35,134 nt of DNA from Dehalococcoidales bacterium (GCA_016926705.1 JAFGOC010000131.1:1-35134), one strand, 5' to 3'; shown: positions 1-9,711, numbered from the stretch's first letter. Program-made: numbers and translations. The notes: generated from the letters alone by a model not told the origin.

Positions 1-881
1 CGACCGTTGATTACCAAACTGATATCGGCGCTGGTTCCGCCTATATCCATGCTGGCAACGTACGGCAGGTTGTACAAGCGACTCATATAGGTAGCACCGA
101 GCACGCCGGCGGAAGGTCCGGAGTTATGGGTCATAATGGCTGTTGTCTTAGCCACGCGGGCCACACCGCCATCGGCATGCACTACCAGGAGTGGTTTGCG
201 GCAGCCCCGCTTTCTCACTTCATCCTCGGCCTTGTAAAGGAAGCTAACCATATCCGGATGAAAATAGGCATTGAGTAAGGCCACATTGGTTCGGGAAGCA
301 TTATCAGTAGTGGTGCTAACTTCATTGGAGAGCAGCAATGGTACGGCACCCAGGTAGTGCTTCGGATAGTCATCATCGGCTATTTCTCTAACCTCTAGTT
401 CGTTACTAGGGTCAAGATGGGTATGATAAAGACTCACTACGATAATCCTTGCCCCACGCCCTAGGAGGCTGCGTATAGCAAGCCTAACCTCTTCTCTATC
501 GACAGGACTCTTACCCACTAACTCTTCGATGCCAACAACCATCTCGGCGGGAATGATGGAATCAAGCGCAGGACTCCTGATATCTGAAGAGTAGAGATTT
601 TTTTCAAAGCCTTTAGTCACAATTAGTCCCAGCCGCGGTCCAGACTTCTGTAGTAAAGTATTGGTAGCATGAGTAGTGGAAAACCTGATGACCTCTGTTT
701 CATGGAGTAGTTGCGATACGGTAAGTCCCAGCTTTATAGCACCTTCTTCGACACACTTCAGGAAACATATCGTCAGGTCATGGGGGGTCGTGTCCACCTT
801 TACCCATTCAATCTGTCCTTCACCGGTAAAGAAGCCGTCAGTAAAAGTCCCACCGTTATCGATATCAATTGTGAATTTCAT
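1..881 (-). CDS. Hydantoinase/oxoprolinase family protein, N-terminal part (3' end outside window)
   Basis: This gene is absent from the ORF track because it runs off the left edge. Translating the minus strand from the ATG at 881 gives about 293 codons without a stop. It starts MKFTIDIDNGGTFTDG, the phosphate-binding loop of the HyuA/acetone-carboxylase-beta/acetophenone-carboxylase family. Near the window edge a second ASKHA-type motif, MDIGGTSADIS, follows. A conserved HATNTLLQ-like stretch lies near residue 70. Family members use ATP to activate a carbonyl or lactam (hydantoin, oxoproline, ketone carboxylation); the substrate cannot be told here. A ribosome site (GAGGT) precedes the ATG and a good promoter lies upstream. 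It is divergent from the ABC transporter operon, which suggests shared regulation. The partner HyuB-type subunit, if any, would lie outside the window. The ORFs at 676-920 on the plus strand are shadows of this gene. Confidence 0.88.
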   Translation of the reverse strand, partial: MKFTIDIDNGGTFTDGFFTGEGQIEWVKVDTTPHDLTICFLKCVEEGAIKLGLTVSQLLHETEVIRFSTTHATNTLLQKSGPRLGLIVTKGFEKNLYSSDIRSPALDSIIPAEMVVGIEELVGKSPVDREEVRLAIRSLLGRGARIIVVSLYHTHLDPSNELEVREIADDDYPKHYLGAVPLLLSNEVSTTTDNASRTNVALLNAYFHPDMVSFLYKAEDEVRKRGCRKPLLVVHADGGVARVAKTTAIMTHNSGPSAGVLGATYMSRLYNLPYVASMDIGGTSADISLVING

Positions 882-934
882 CCAAGACTACCTCATGAAT
901 ATTCGTTAAGAATCAAATAGATATTTAGGATATT

Positions 935-962
935 TATATAACTTCTAAACATGGCGTGTCAA
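935..962 (-). promoter_or_regulatory. Sigma-70-type promoter for the hydantoinase gene
   Basis: On the minus strand TTGACA (957-962) is followed after 16 bases by TATATA (935-940), 54 bases before the ATG at 881. The 882-1269 gap holds this promoter, the oppositely directed promoter at 1131-1159 and AT-rich sequence between them. A small imperfect dyad (CACTTTGAGTG, about 989) is the only other thing seen. No gene was found in the gap. Confidence 0.6.
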
Positions 963-1130
963 ACTAAGTAGATTATGTATATTAACAACACTTTGAGTGA
1001 ATCTCGGTCGTAAAAGTCGAGCAGGTTTTAATACTCCCTAGAGCCGTTATAATTAAGTTCTTTGATAGTCAGGCATTATTTTCAATAAGTTCAATCATCA
1101 AATACGGTGTTATGTATAGGATAAATAATG

Positions 1131-1159
1131 TTGACAATTTAAAATGATTGCGCTACACT
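1131..1159 (+). promoter_or_regulatory. Sigma-70-type promoter for the ABC transporter operon
   Basis: TTGACA (1131-1136), a 17-base spacer and TACACT (1154-1159) form a near-consensus promoter. Transcription would start near 1166, giving a leader of about 105 bases before the lipoprotein ATG. No riboswitch or clear attenuator was recognised in that leader. Confidence 0.7.
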
Positions 1160-1269
1160 AAGGTGCTTAAATTGGAATCTTATAATTTAGGCATAAAATT
1201 ACTATAGAAAGGGGGCTCTTGAATTCAGTAACCATCTATATATTTAGTTTTAATAGGAGGTCAATAAAA

Positions 1270-2853
1270 ATGAAGAGAGTTATATTTTTTACGCTTATCG
1301 CTATATTGTTAACAGGATTACTAGTAAGCGGCTGTGGTGAAGAAACCGCTCCGTCTACTACAACTACGCCAGCCGCTACCACACCAGCGGGTGAGCAACC
1401 CGAATACGGTGGCACTTTCATCTGGGTTCATAACGGAGGTATCACTCAGATTGGCGCCATTGCGGACAACCTAGGAATTGCCGCTCAAAGAAACACTTAT
1501 CCCATGTTCGAGGGGCTGTTGATGACAGACGAGCAGGATAATATCCAGCCATGGCTGGTGCAGACGTGGGATGTTTCCGATGATGGCAAAACAATTGTTT
1601 TTCACCTGGAGGAAAACGTAAAATTCCAAGACGGTACTGATTTTGATGCCGCGGCAGTACAGTATAATCTGGAGGCTGTCCTGGAAGCAAATATAAGCGG
1701 TTCTGCTTTCCTAAACAATGTCTCATCATATGAAATCGTCGATAAGTACACGCTTCAGCTTAACCTCACAGAAGTCGATTCCACGTTTTTGCTGCGCATA
1801 GCTCAGGGATATTTAGGACTGATGGCATCTCCTACCGCGATGCAAAAGGAAACAACGCCTGAGACTATCGCAGAGGTGCATTCAGTGGGTACCGGACCTT
1901 TCCTGTTCGATAGCTGGGAACGGGATTCTTACGTAAGATATGTAAGGTGGGATGGATACCGTAAACCCGGCTTGCCTTACCTGGATGCCATTGAAATCAG
2001 GAATACTGCTGACCTGACCGTTAGCATCATGTCGCTTCGGGCAGGAGAAATCCACGCTGTCGAGAATGTTGACCCCGTAGATGCTATACAACTCGGGGAA
2101 GAAGGTTTTACCATTTATCAACCTAACCTGTATTTCCTGCACAGCATTGTTCCGTCCGGAAATAATCCTGAATCTCCCTTTGCGATAAAGGAAGTCAGGT
2201 TAGCCCTTGAGTATGCAATCGACAAAAGAACCATTGCCCAAGGCGTCGGTATGGGTTATTACGAAGCCCTTAATCAGCTCGCGACTGCCAAAGACCCCTG
2301 GTATAATCCAGACCTGACTTTCCGCGAGTATGACCCGGACAGAGCTAGAGAGCTCTTAGAACTGGCAGGTTTCAAGAACGGTTTCCATACGACACTCATA
2401 TCAGATGTAATGGCCCGCCGGGACACTCTTACTGCCATACAGACCTACCTCGACGATGTGGGCATTACCACCGATTTGGAAATCCTTGATTTCGGGGCCG
2501 CCTTCGGTTTGCCACAACAAGGTTGGGAAGGCATATACTTCCCTGGTTTCCCCAATGTGGGCACGCTGCTGGGAATTCAGGGGCGCTGGGGTGAACAGAC
2601 GACCTATATCAGCATCTACCAGCCAGAGGGCTACTGGGAAAAATGGGATGCCCTCAAAGCCGAATTGGATACTGCTGAACGAACCGAAATCCTAATAGAC
2701 ATCTTAGAGACAATATACGATGAAGTTATCGGTATCCCCTATCAGGGTGATGCGCCGCTGGTGGCGATGGATCCCAAGCTGCATGGCTTTGCCCACCATG
2801 CTTTCCATGTTACCAGTTTCTGGGCTCCTGGTGAGGTTTGGCTGGAAAAGTAA
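1270..2853 (+). CDS. ABC transporter substrate-binding lipoprotein, family 5 (peptide/opine/nickel type)
   Basis: The extracytoplasmic solute receptor of the transporter, 527 residues. The track begins at a TTG (1219), but the ATG at 1270 has AGGAGG nine bases upstream and begins directly with a lipoprotein signal peptide: KR, a hydrophobic stretch, then VSG-C with Cys22 as the lipidated residue. A Thr/Pro/Ala-rich linker (about residues 28-42) separates the anchor from the SBP_bac_5 fold. Typical family features are the early GGTF, the FHLEENVKFQDG motif and the late region around YDPDRARELLELAGF. The family binds oligopeptides, opines, glutathione, nickel chelates or other small polar molecules; the ligand cannot be read from sequence. 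It is the first gene of a six-gene co-directional unit ending with a molybdoenzyme. A strong stem-loop follows the stop codon. Confidence 0.93.
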   Translation: MKRVIFFTLIAILLTGLLVSGCGEETAPSTTTTPAATTPAGEQPEYGGTFIWVHNGGITQIGAIADNLGIAAQRNTYPMFEGLLMTDEQDNIQPWLVQTWDVSDDGKTIVFHLEENVKFQDGTDFDAAAVQYNLEAVLEANISGSAFLNNVSSYEIVDKYTLQLNLTEVDSTFLLRIAQGYLGLMASPTAMQKETTPETIAEVHSVGTGPFLFDSWERDSYVRYVRWDGYRKPGLPYLDAIEIRNTADLTVSIMSLRAGEIHAVENVDPVDAIQLGEEGFTIYQPNLYFLHSIVPSGNNPESPFAIKEVRLALEYAIDKRTIAQGVGMGYYEALNQLATAKDPWYNPDLTFREYDPDRARELLELAGFKNGFHTTLISDVMARRDTLTAIQTYLDDVGITTDLEILDFGAAFGLPQQGWEGIYFPGFPNVGTLLGIQGRWGEQTTYISIYQPEGYWEKWDALKAELDTAERTEILIDILETIYDEVIGIPYQGDAPLVAMDPKLHGFAHHAFHVTSFWAPGEVWLEK

Positions 2854-2874
2854 TAAACAAAAAGAAATATGAAA

Positions 2875-2935
2875 AGAGGGCTGGTTGTTGCGTGCTATTG
2901 AGAACAAGCGCTTTCAGGTATACAGCCAGCTCTCT
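2875..2935 (+). terminator. Intercistronic stem-loop after the solute-binding protein gene
   Basis: AGAGGGCTGGTTGT (2875-2888) pairs with ACAGCCAGCTCTCT (2922-2935) over 14 base pairs including two G-U pairs; the loop is 33 bases. It sits between the binding-protein stop and the permease gene and is followed by AAATAATTG rather than a T-run. It is therefore more likely a partial terminator or 3'-end stabiliser than a full terminator. Such elements let the binding protein be made in excess over the membrane subunits. Confidence 0.6.
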
Positions 2936-3025
2936 AAATAATTGATATTACAATTTATTAGCAGGCACATTGGGAAACTGATATACGACTCCCGGTAAAC
3001 CCCTGTTAACCGGTCGAGGTTTTGT

Positions 3026-3982
3026 ATGACATCATATATTATTCGCCGTTTATTTATGGGCGTCGTTGTAATTTTCATAGTTACGGTGATTGTCTTTTTG
3101 TTCATACGCCTTTTACCCGGCGACCCCCTGACGATATACCTTAACAAGACTGATATGCAGCAGTTGACCGAAGAGCAACTCCAGGAGTTGAGGGTAAAGT
3201 TTGGCCTGGAAAAATCCCTCCCTATGCAGTACATAGACTGGATGGCGGGATTATTTAAGGGCGATATGGGGCAATCAATTTATTATGATATAGATGTCCG
3301 TATCCTGATGACCGAGCGTATGCCGGTTACACTTTATCTGGGTGCTCTGGCGTTTGTAATTTCAGGAGTATTGGGTATCGCCTTTGGAGTTATCTGTGCA
3401 TTGAAGCGCGGCACTTGGTTGGATACGCTGGTTACCCTGCTGGCAAATATCGGTGTAACCATGCCTTCATTCTGGGTTGGCATTATCCTGATTTATATAC
3501 TATCAGTCAAGGCTGGATGGTTGCCGGTAAGCGGCTACATATCACCATTCGAAGACTTCTGGGAAAGCACCCGGCGTATTATCATGCCAGTCACTTGTCT
3601 GGCGCTATTCCCCGTAGCTTCTTTAACCCGGCTGACCCGCTCTTCGATGTTGGAAGTGATCCAGCAGGACTACATCCGCACCGCCTGGTCTAAAGGATTA
3701 AAAGAGCGGCTGATTGTCAGCCGGCACACTATTAAAAACGCCCTGATACCAGTGATTACGGTTATAGGTGTGCAGGTGGCCTTTATTTTCGGCGGTTCAG
3801 TACTTATAGAGTCGGTTTTCAACATAAACGGTATCGGGAGACTGGCTACGCAAGCCGTGCAAAATCAGGACTATCAGGTTGTGCAGGCTATTACACTAAT
3901 TATGGCCATCATGGTAGTAATAGCTAACCTTATCGTTGATATTTCTTACGGATGGCTTGACCCCAGGATTAGATATGAATAA
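3026..3982 (+). CDS. ABC transporter permease, DppB/OppB type
   Basis: First inner-membrane subunit, 318 residues, the usual length for the family. It begins with the typical TSYIIRRLF start and a first membrane helix, followed by the RLLPGDPL motif. About six hydrophobic segments are visible. The cytoplasmic EAA loop that contacts the ATPase is seen as AWSKGLKERLIVSRH followed by KNALIPVITVIG, near residues 215-240. The ATG at 3026 has a weak GAGGT just upstream. The gene lies 172 bases after the binding protein, across the stem-loop, and 11 bases before the second permease. With that second permease it forms the heterodimeric membrane channel. Confidence 0.93.
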   Translation: MTSYIIRRLFMGVVVIFIVTVIVFLFIRLLPGDPLTIYLNKTDMQQLTEEQLQELRVKFGLEKSLPMQYIDWMAGLFKGDMGQSIYYDIDVRILMTERMPVTLYLGALAFVISGVLGIAFGVICALKRGTWLDTLVTLLANIGVTMPSFWVGIILIYILSVKAGWLPVSGYISPFEDFWESTRRIIMPVTCLALFPVASLTRLTRSSMLEVIQQDYIRTAWSKGLKERLIVSRHTIKNALIPVITVIGVQVAFIFGGSVLIESVFNINGIGRLATQAVQNQDYQVVQAITLIMAIMVVIANLIVDISYGWLDPRIRYE

Positions 3983-3993
3983 AAGGATTTAAT

Positions 3994-4908
3994 ATGACTA
4001 ACAACGCCAACAATAATCCTCAGCCGGTTGATATCGCCAAGTGGTCGGAGACTGCCCCGCGCTACAGTGAGACTAAACGCATGATATCAGTTTTTATTGG
4101 GCGCCCACTGCCGGTCATCGGGCTTGTCATTATCGTATTGTTGATACTTGTGGCCATTTTTGCCCCGTTGCTGGCTCCTTATCCCCCAAACCAAATGGAC
4201 ATCCCCAATAAACTCCAGCAGCCGAGTTCCGAGCACTGGCTGGGGACAGATTCTCTGGGAAGAGACACGTTAAGCCGGATTATTTACGGCTCGCGTACAT
4301 CTCTGATTATCGGTATTTCCGTAATGGCGATATCGTCCATCACAGGGACTGTCCTCGGTTTAGTAGCGGCGTATTTCGGTGGTGCTATTTATCATATTAT
4401 AATGAGATTTATGGACGCCTTGATGGCTTTCCCGATGTTACTCCTGGCATTACTTGTTGCGTCATTGCTGGGGGCAGGTATGCTAAATATAATCATTGCT
4501 TTGGGCATCGGCATGATAGCTGCACCCTGCCGTCTGATGTGCGGCGTCGTGATGTCCGTGAAGCAAAATGATTATGTTCTCTCCGCACGAGCGATGGGTA
4601 TGTCTAACTTGCGATTGATGTTTCAAGAAATCCTACCCAATGCCTTCCCACCACTGCTGGTGATGATTACTATCAGCATAGGCGCAGTTATTCTTGCTGA
4701 AGCGGGTTTAAGCTTCCTCGGCATCGGCATTACCCCACCGACCGCCACCTGGGGAGGCATGGTAAATGATGGCTATAAATTTATCACTACCCACCCCGTT
4801 TTAGCTATTTCACCCGGGGTGGCGATTATGTTGATTGTCTTTGGTTTTAACATGCTGGGTGATGGTTTACGGGACGCACTGGACCCGAAACTAAGAGGTG
4901 TAATATAG
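3994..4908 (+). CDS. ABC transporter permease, DppC/OppC type
   Basis: Second inner-membrane subunit, 304 residues. After a 30-residue cytoplasmic N-terminus there is a hydrophobic helix ending in APLLAPYPP, then the hallmark HWLGTDSLGRDTLSRI of OppC-type permeases (about residues 80-95). The EAA loop SARAMGMSNLRLMFQE followed by ILPNA is near residue 200. The late ATWGGMVNDG motif is also typical. AAGGA lies about nine bases before the ATG. It is the partner of the preceding permease and is followed 34 bases later by the ATPase genes. Confidence 0.93.
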   Translation: MTNNANNNPQPVDIAKWSETAPRYSETKRMISVFIGRPLPVIGLVIIVLLILVAIFAPLLAPYPPNQMDIPNKLQQPSSEHWLGTDSLGRDTLSRIIYGSRTSLIIGISVMAISSITGTVLGLVAAYFGGAIYHIIMRFMDALMAFPMLLLALLVASLLGAGMLNIIIALGIGMIAAPCRLMCGVVMSVKQNDYVLSARAMGMSNLRLMFQEILPNAFPPLLVMITISIGAVILAEAGLSFLGIGITPPTATWGGMVNDGYKFITTHPVLAISPGVAIMLIVFGFNMLGDGLRDALDPKLRGVI

Positions 4909-4942
4909 GTTACTAAATATATATTGTGAGTCATATTTTATT

Positions 4943-5932
4943 GTGTCTTTATTGAGTATTGAGAACCTAAAAACATATTTCCATACGTATCGCGGACTGG
5001 TAAAAGCCGTTGATGGGGTCTCTTTCAACGTCGATGAGAAGGAAATAGTCGGGCTGGTAGGAGAAAGTGGCTGTGGCAAATCGGTTAGCATGCTTTCTGT
5101 CCTACAGCTAATATCCAGCCCTCCAGGGGAGATTGTCGGCGGGAAGGTGATGTTTGAGGGTCAGGATCTACTGAAATACAGGTCTAAAAGCAATATGATG
5201 AATTCCATTCGCGGTGCTAAAATCGCCATGATTTTCCAGGAACCGATGACCTCGCTCAATCCGGTGCTTACTATCGGCCGGCAACTGACTGAAAGCATGG
5301 AAGTCCACCTAAAGATGACGCCGCAAATGGCGAGAGAGAGAGCAGTTGAGCTATTGCGACTGGTCGGTATCCCCGATGCAAAAAGACGTCTCGATGCTTA
5401 CCCCCACCAATTTAGCGGTGGCATGCGTCAGAGGATGATGATTGGGATAGCGCTATCATGTAATCCTAAGATATTAATCGCCGATGAGCCGACAACGGCT
5501 GTCGATGTTACAACTCAGGCGCAGTTGCTGGAATTGATGCGGGATATGGTCGACCGGTTCAACACCGCCCTTATTATCGTGACGCATAATCTCGGTGTAG
5601 TTGCCCGCTATGCCGAGAGGATTTACGTTATGTATTCTGGGCGTATCGTGGAATCAGGTCTGGCTGATGAAATCTTTCTTGAACCTAGGCATCCTTATAC
5701 CATTGGTCTGCTAAAGTGCGTTCCGCAACTTGGCGAGACGCGTCAGGAAAGAAGACTAGAGCCTATTAAAGGACTGCCCCCTAATTTGATAAATATGCCT
5801 CCCAATTGCGCATTTTTGCCTAGATGCAACTATGCCATTGACAGGTGTAATCTGGAACCTTGGCCGTCATTAAAGCATGTAGGGGGGCGACACTATGTAG
5901 CTTGTTTTAGAGAAATATTGGAGAAGTCATGA
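4943..5932 (+). CDS. ABC transporter ATP-binding protein, DppD/OppD type
   Basis: First of two ATPase subunits, 329 residues. Walker A is GESGCGKS (residues 40-47), the signature is SGGMRQR, and Walker B is [12 protein letters not shown]. The C-terminal oligopeptide-transporter extension carries [14 protein letters not shown], the cysteine-rich element that in this family can hold an Fe-S cluster. The start is a GTG with only a weak ribosome site, so a nearby alternative start is possible. The gene overlaps the next ATPase gene by four bases (ATGA), implying translational coupling and equal production of the two. Confidence 0.92.
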   Translation: MSLLSIENLKTYFHTYRGLVKAVDGVSFNVDEKEIVGLVGESGCGKSVSMLSVLQLISSPPGEIVGGKVMFEGQDLLKYRSKSNMMNSIRGAKIAMIFQEPMTSLNPVLTIGRQLTESMEVHLKMTPQMARERAVELLRLVGIPDAKRRLDAYPHQFSGGMRQRMMIGIALSCNPKILIADEPTTAVDVTTQAQLLELMRDMVDRFNTALIIVTHNLGVVARYAERIYVMYSGRIVESGLADEIFLEPRHPYTIGLLKCVPQLGETRQERRLEPIKGLPPNLINMPPNCAFLPRCNYAIDRCNLEPWPSLKHVGGRHYVACFREILEKS

Positions 5933-6909
5933 ACCGGGAAAATTCAACGAATGTCGTGGAATTACTAAACCTAAAGATGTATTTCCCGATTACGCGCGGA
6001 CTGTTGCGCCGCAAGGTCGGAGAGATAAAAGCCGTCGATGACGTCAGTTTTACCATTAAGAAGAACGAGACGCTTGGCCTCGTAGGCGAAAGTGGTTGCG
6101 GTAAAACAACGACCGGATGGTGTATCTTGCGCCTGTATAAACCCACGGCTGGGAAGATAATATTCAACGGCAGGGATATTTCCAGCATGAAGGAAAACCA
6201 GTTGCGTCCCTTTCGTTCCCGCATGGGAGCCATCTTCCAGGATCCTTATGGCTCGCTTAACCCCAGACAAACGGCGCGTACCATCGTAGGCATGCCAATA
6301 ATTATTCACGGCATGAAAACTAAAGGGTATGATGATAGAGTAGAAGAGCTCTTCAAACTTGTCGGGCTGGACCCTTCTATGATGACCCGTGTCCCTCATG
6401 AATTCAGCGGTGGTCAGCGACAACGCCTGGGCATTGCGCGTGCCCTTGCTTGCCAGCCTGAATTGATAATCTGCGATGAACCTGTATCGGCGCTGGATGT
6501 TTCCATACAAGCACAGATTATTAATTTACTGGAAGATCTACAAGAAAAACTCGGGCTTACTTACCTCTTTATTGCCCATGATCTTTCCGTTGTCCAACAC
6601 ATCAGTAACCGCGTAGCGGTTATGTACCTGGGACGCATTATAGAGATTGCCAATTCGAAAGAACTCTATGCAAATCCTCTCCACCCTTATACCAAGGCGT
6701 TGCTTTCTGCCATACCGGTACCAAACCCGGTGATAGAAAGAAAACGAACTCGGATAGTGTTGAAGGGCGAGGTACCAAGCCCCGCCGACCCGCCTCCGGG
6801 GTGTCCTTTTCACCCTAGGTGTAATGTAGCTATTGACGACTGTAAAACGGAAAAGCCGCAGCTTAAAGATGTCGGCAACGGGCACATGGTTGCATGCTTC
6901 AGGGTATAA
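5929..6909 (+). CDS. ABC transporter ATP-binding protein, DppF/OppF type
   Basis: Second ATPase subunit, 326 residues. Walker [10 protein letters not shown] lies near residue 55, the signature is SGGQRQR and Walker B is [12 protein letters not shown]. The C-terminal extension has [11 protein letters not shown] and a later Cys, again the family's cysteine-rich tail. It starts inside the stop of the preceding gene (ATGA). It is followed after 34 bases, with no terminator seen, by the transhydroxylase-like molybdoenzyme, which therefore is probably on the same mRNA. Confidence 0.93.
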   Translation: MNRENSTNVVELLNLKMYFPITRGLLRRKVGEIKAVDDVSFTIKKNETLGLVGESGCGKTTTGWCILRLYKPTAGKIIFNGRDISSMKENQLRPFRSRMGAIFQDPYGSLNPRQTARTIVGMPIIIHGMKTKGYDDRVEELFKLVGLDPSMMTRVPHEFSGGQRQRLGIARALACQPELIICDEPVSALDVSIQAQIINLLEDLQEKLGLTYLFIAHDLSVVQHISNRVAVMYLGRIIEIANSKELYANPLHPYTKALLSAIPVPNPVIERKRTRIVLKGEVPSPADPPPGCPFHPRCNVAIDDCKTEKPQLKDVGNGHMVACFRV

Positions 6910-6943
6910 AGCAGTATATATCTCGACCTAGAGGAGAGAAGAG

Positions 6944-9616
6944 ATGATTGAGAAGGGCAAATCATCCAGGGAATCTCAAAAAGAGAAATCCTTCATAAAA
7001 GGACTTAGCCTAGCGGATTTCGGTGTTGATGGCAATCCTTCAGTCGTTGATGTAATTAGAGGGAGGATAGTCAGGATCCGGCCACTACACTATGAGTGGA
7101 AATATGATAAAAGAGATTTTAATCCCTGGAAAATAAAGGCACGCGGTAAGGTCCTGGAACCCAATATGAAAACATTATTACCTCCCTTCGCCTTGGCATA
7201 TAAAAAGCGGATTTACTCTCCAAACAGGATTCTCTACCCGTTGAAAAGAGTTGATTGGGATCCGAATGGCAACAGAAATATCGAAAACAGGGGAAAGAGC
7301 AGATACATGAGAATCTCCTGGGATGAGGCCTTGGAGACAATAGCACATGAACTTAATAGGATAATAGAAAGGTATGGGTCGGAGGCTGTGCTTGCCCAGG
7401 CAGATGGACATGGCGAAGGAAAAACAATACATGCTGCTCATGGTAGCGCCCTTAAACTTCTGGCGCTATTGGGCGATTGTACTCTGCAAATGAGGAACCC
7501 GGACAGCTGGGAGGGATGGGCCTGGGGTGCAAAACATGCCTGGGGAATGGAGCCTGTCGGTGAGATGGGGCCGTCCGCCAAAGTAATCCCAGATATTGCC
7601 GAGAATGCAGAATTGCTTCTGTTCTGGGGATGTGACCCGGAAACCACGCCATGGGGTTTTAACGGGCAGATGGCAAGTCGTGTCTGTTACTGGTTTACCG
7701 AGCTCGGTATAAAGTGTGTATATATCTGCCCGGAACTTAACTACGGAGCGGCTGTTCACGCCGATAAGTGGATTCCCATCATACCAAATACAGATGCCGC
7801 CCTACAACTGGCGATAGCCTATGTCTGGATTACTGAAGCGACCTATGATAGAAAGTATGTTACCTCGCATACTTTCGGCTTTGAGAAGTTTGAGGAATAC
7901 GTTTTGGGGAAAGAAGAGGGGATTCCCAAGACGCCTCAATGGGCGGCAAAGTTAACGGGTGTCCCTGCCATGACAATCAAGGCACTGGCAAGAGCCTGGG
8001 CAGCCAGACGGACGTCAATAGTACATGGCAACGGTGGCCCCGGTATGAGAAGCGCTTATTCCACCGAAGCAGGCAGGCTGGAGGTTTTACTCCTAGCGAT
8101 GCAGGGGTTAGGCAAGCCGGGGGCTCATCAGGTCAAAATGCTAGAATGGGGCATTGCCGGTATGTGGCACCCTAACGGAAGCCCAATGCCTCCGCCCAAA
8201 AATTATCCAGATTTCTTAAGGCCATCTTACTCCATTACCGAAGTCGGTGAACGAGCTAAAGCTCTTGACAGGAGAATAACCCCGCCTGGAATGAGAGAAT
8301 TGTTGACGCCGGCACCAGTCGATCCTAAGCAGTTTATTCCCAAGGACCTTATCCATGATGCTATTCTCCATCCCCCAATACACTGGTATGGTAACTCAAC
8401 CTTTCCCGGTACGGCCGATGATCAATTCATAAAATACACTTATCCGGCAAACGGCTGCTCGGAGATACACATGATATGGACTGATTCGCCCTGCTGGATA
8501 ACCTGCTGGAATGACAGCAATTCCTTCATAAAAGCGCTGCGAAGCCCGAAAATAGAGTTTATTCTAGCCCAGCACCAATGGCTCGAAAATGATTGCCTGT
8601 TTGCTGACATAATCCTGCCGGTGAGTACCAAATTCGAGCAGCATGATATAACGGCCGACCATGAAAGCGGGCAATTTTCCACTATTATGGACGGGGGCAG
8701 ATGTATCGAACCCATCGGAGTATCAAAAAGCGATTATGAGATAGTATGCATGATAGCCGAGAAACTTGGTTTGCTGGAGAAATTCACCGGAGGCAAGTCT
8801 GCTGAAGAATGGTTAAAAATTTCCTTCGAGTATTCTGGGATGCAGGATTTTATTAGCTATGAGGAGTTTGAAAGTAAGGGGTACTTTGTCATCCCGACCG
8901 ACCCGGAATGGAAGAGGTATCCGACGGGTTTAAGTAAATTCTACGAAGATCCTGGCAACAATCCTTTGAAAACCCCCTCCGGCAAGATAGAGTTTTATTC
9001 CCAGAATTTAGCTAAGCATTTCGCTGATGACAAGGAAAGACCGCCCGTGCCGCATTGGATTGAAAAGGGGGAGAGCCATGATGAAAGGCTTTCCAGTGAA
9101 AGAGCTAAGAAGTATCCTCTGATTATCATGTCCAACCATGGAAGATGGAGAGTACATGCGCAGTGCGATGATATTACCTGGACCAGGGAAATTCCGACCT
9201 GTAAGGTGGAAGGCCCTGATGGTTATAAATATGAGCCTCTCTGGATTAATGCAGCGGACGCCGCGGCAAGAGGAATTTGTACCGGTGATGTTATTAAAAT
9301 ATATAACGAAAGAGGGACGGTGCTCGGCGGTGCCTACGTAACCGAGCGAATGACGTCTGGAGTGGTTTACATGGATCACGGCGCAAGATATGACCCGATA
9401 ATACCTGGTGAGTTGGATAGGGGCGGAGCGATAAACACGATAACACCACACAACACAACGTCCAAGAACGCCACTGGAATGGTGGTTAGTAGTTTTTTGG
9501 TTGAAGTTCAGAAAGCTGACCTAGATGAACTAAAAAGCGAATATCCTGAAGCGTTCGCAAGACCATATCAAGCGGATGCCGGCCTGTGTATGGAACGAGT
9601 ATTATCGGGGAAATAA
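6944..9616 (+). CDS. Molybdopterin enzyme similar to pyrogallol-phloroglucinol transhydroxylase large subunit
   Basis: A cytoplasmic bis-molybdopterin enzyme of the DMSO-reductase superfamily, 890 residues. There is no Tat signal and no N-terminal CxxCxxxC cluster, as in the large subunit of Pelobacter transhydroxylase (about 875 residues). From memory of that protein, several stretches match well: the LYPLKRVDWDPNGNRN region, RISWDEALE, and especially NPDSWEGWAWG (residues 185-195), where Asp-Ser supply the active-site acid and the Mo-binding serine (here D187, S188). His156 (ADGHGEG) is a candidate for the conserved active-site His. Late motifs such as ADIILPVSTKFE and the C-terminal molydopterin-binding domain are present. 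The ribosome site is GAGGAG. The known enzyme needs an Fe-S small subunit; none is adjacent. The true reaction could be another hydroxyl transfer, hydration or oxidation of an aromatic or enol substrate. Confidence 0.82.
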   Translation: MIEKGKSSRESQKEKSFIKGLSLADFGVDGNPSVVDVIRGRIVRIRPLHYEWKYDKRDFNPWKIKARGKVLEPNMKTLLPPFALAYKKRIYSPNRILYPLKRVDWDPNGNRNIENRGKSRYMRISWDEALETIAHELNRIIERYGSEAVLAQADGHGEGKTIHAAHGSALKLLALLGDCTLQMRNPDSWEGWAWGAKHAWGMEPVGEMGPSAKVIPDIAENAELLLFWGCDPETTPWGFNGQMASRVCYWFTELGIKCVYICPELNYGAAVHADKWIPIIPNTDAALQLAIAYVWITEATYDRKYVTSHTFGFEKFEEYVLGKEEGIPKTPQWAAKLTGVPAMTIKALARAWAARRTSIVHGNGGPGMRSAYSTEAGRLEVLLLAMQGLGKPGAHQVKMLEWGIAGMWHPNGSPMPPPKNYPDFLRPSYSITEVGERAKALDRRITPPGMRELLTPAPVDPKQFIPKDLIHDAILHPPIHWYGNSTFPGTADDQFIKYTYPANGCSEIHMIWTDSPCWITCWNDSNSFIKALRSPKIEFILAQHQWLENDCLFADIILPVSTKFEQHDITADHESGQFSTIMDGGRCIEPIGVSKSDYEIVCMIAEKLGLLEKFTGGKSAEEWLKISFEYSGMQDFISYEEFESKGYFVIPTDPEWKRYPTGLSKFYEDPGNNPLKTPSGKIEFYSQNLAKHFADDKERPPVPHWIEKGESHDERLSSERAKKYPLIIMSNHGRWRVHAQCDDITWTREIPTCKVEGPDGYKYEPLWINAADAAARGICTGDVIKIYNERGTVLGGAYVTERMTSGVVYMDHGARYDPIIPGELDRGGAINTITPHNTTSKNATGMVVSSFLVEVQKADLDELKSEYPEAFARPYQADAGLCMERVLSGK

Positions 9617-9711
9617 CCTGAAGCTAGATTTTCTTCTGACTCGATTCCCAGCCTTCTTATTTCGCGTCACACTTTTCATGTTTTAAATGTTATTCAAGAC
9701 AGACTACATTT

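Noticed and set aside
676-920. Two plus-strand ORFs of 77 and 69 residues
   Set aside because: They are antisense shadows of the partial hydantoinase gene, which has clear family motifs, a ribosome site and a promoter on the other strand.
1219-1269. TTG start of the substrate-binding protein in the ORF track
   Set aside because: It would add 17 residues in front of a complete lipoprotein signal; the ATG at 1270 has a perfect AGGAGG nine bases upstream.
5971-6510. 179-residue minus-strand ORF
   Set aside because: It is antisense to the DppF-type ATPase and shows no independent features.
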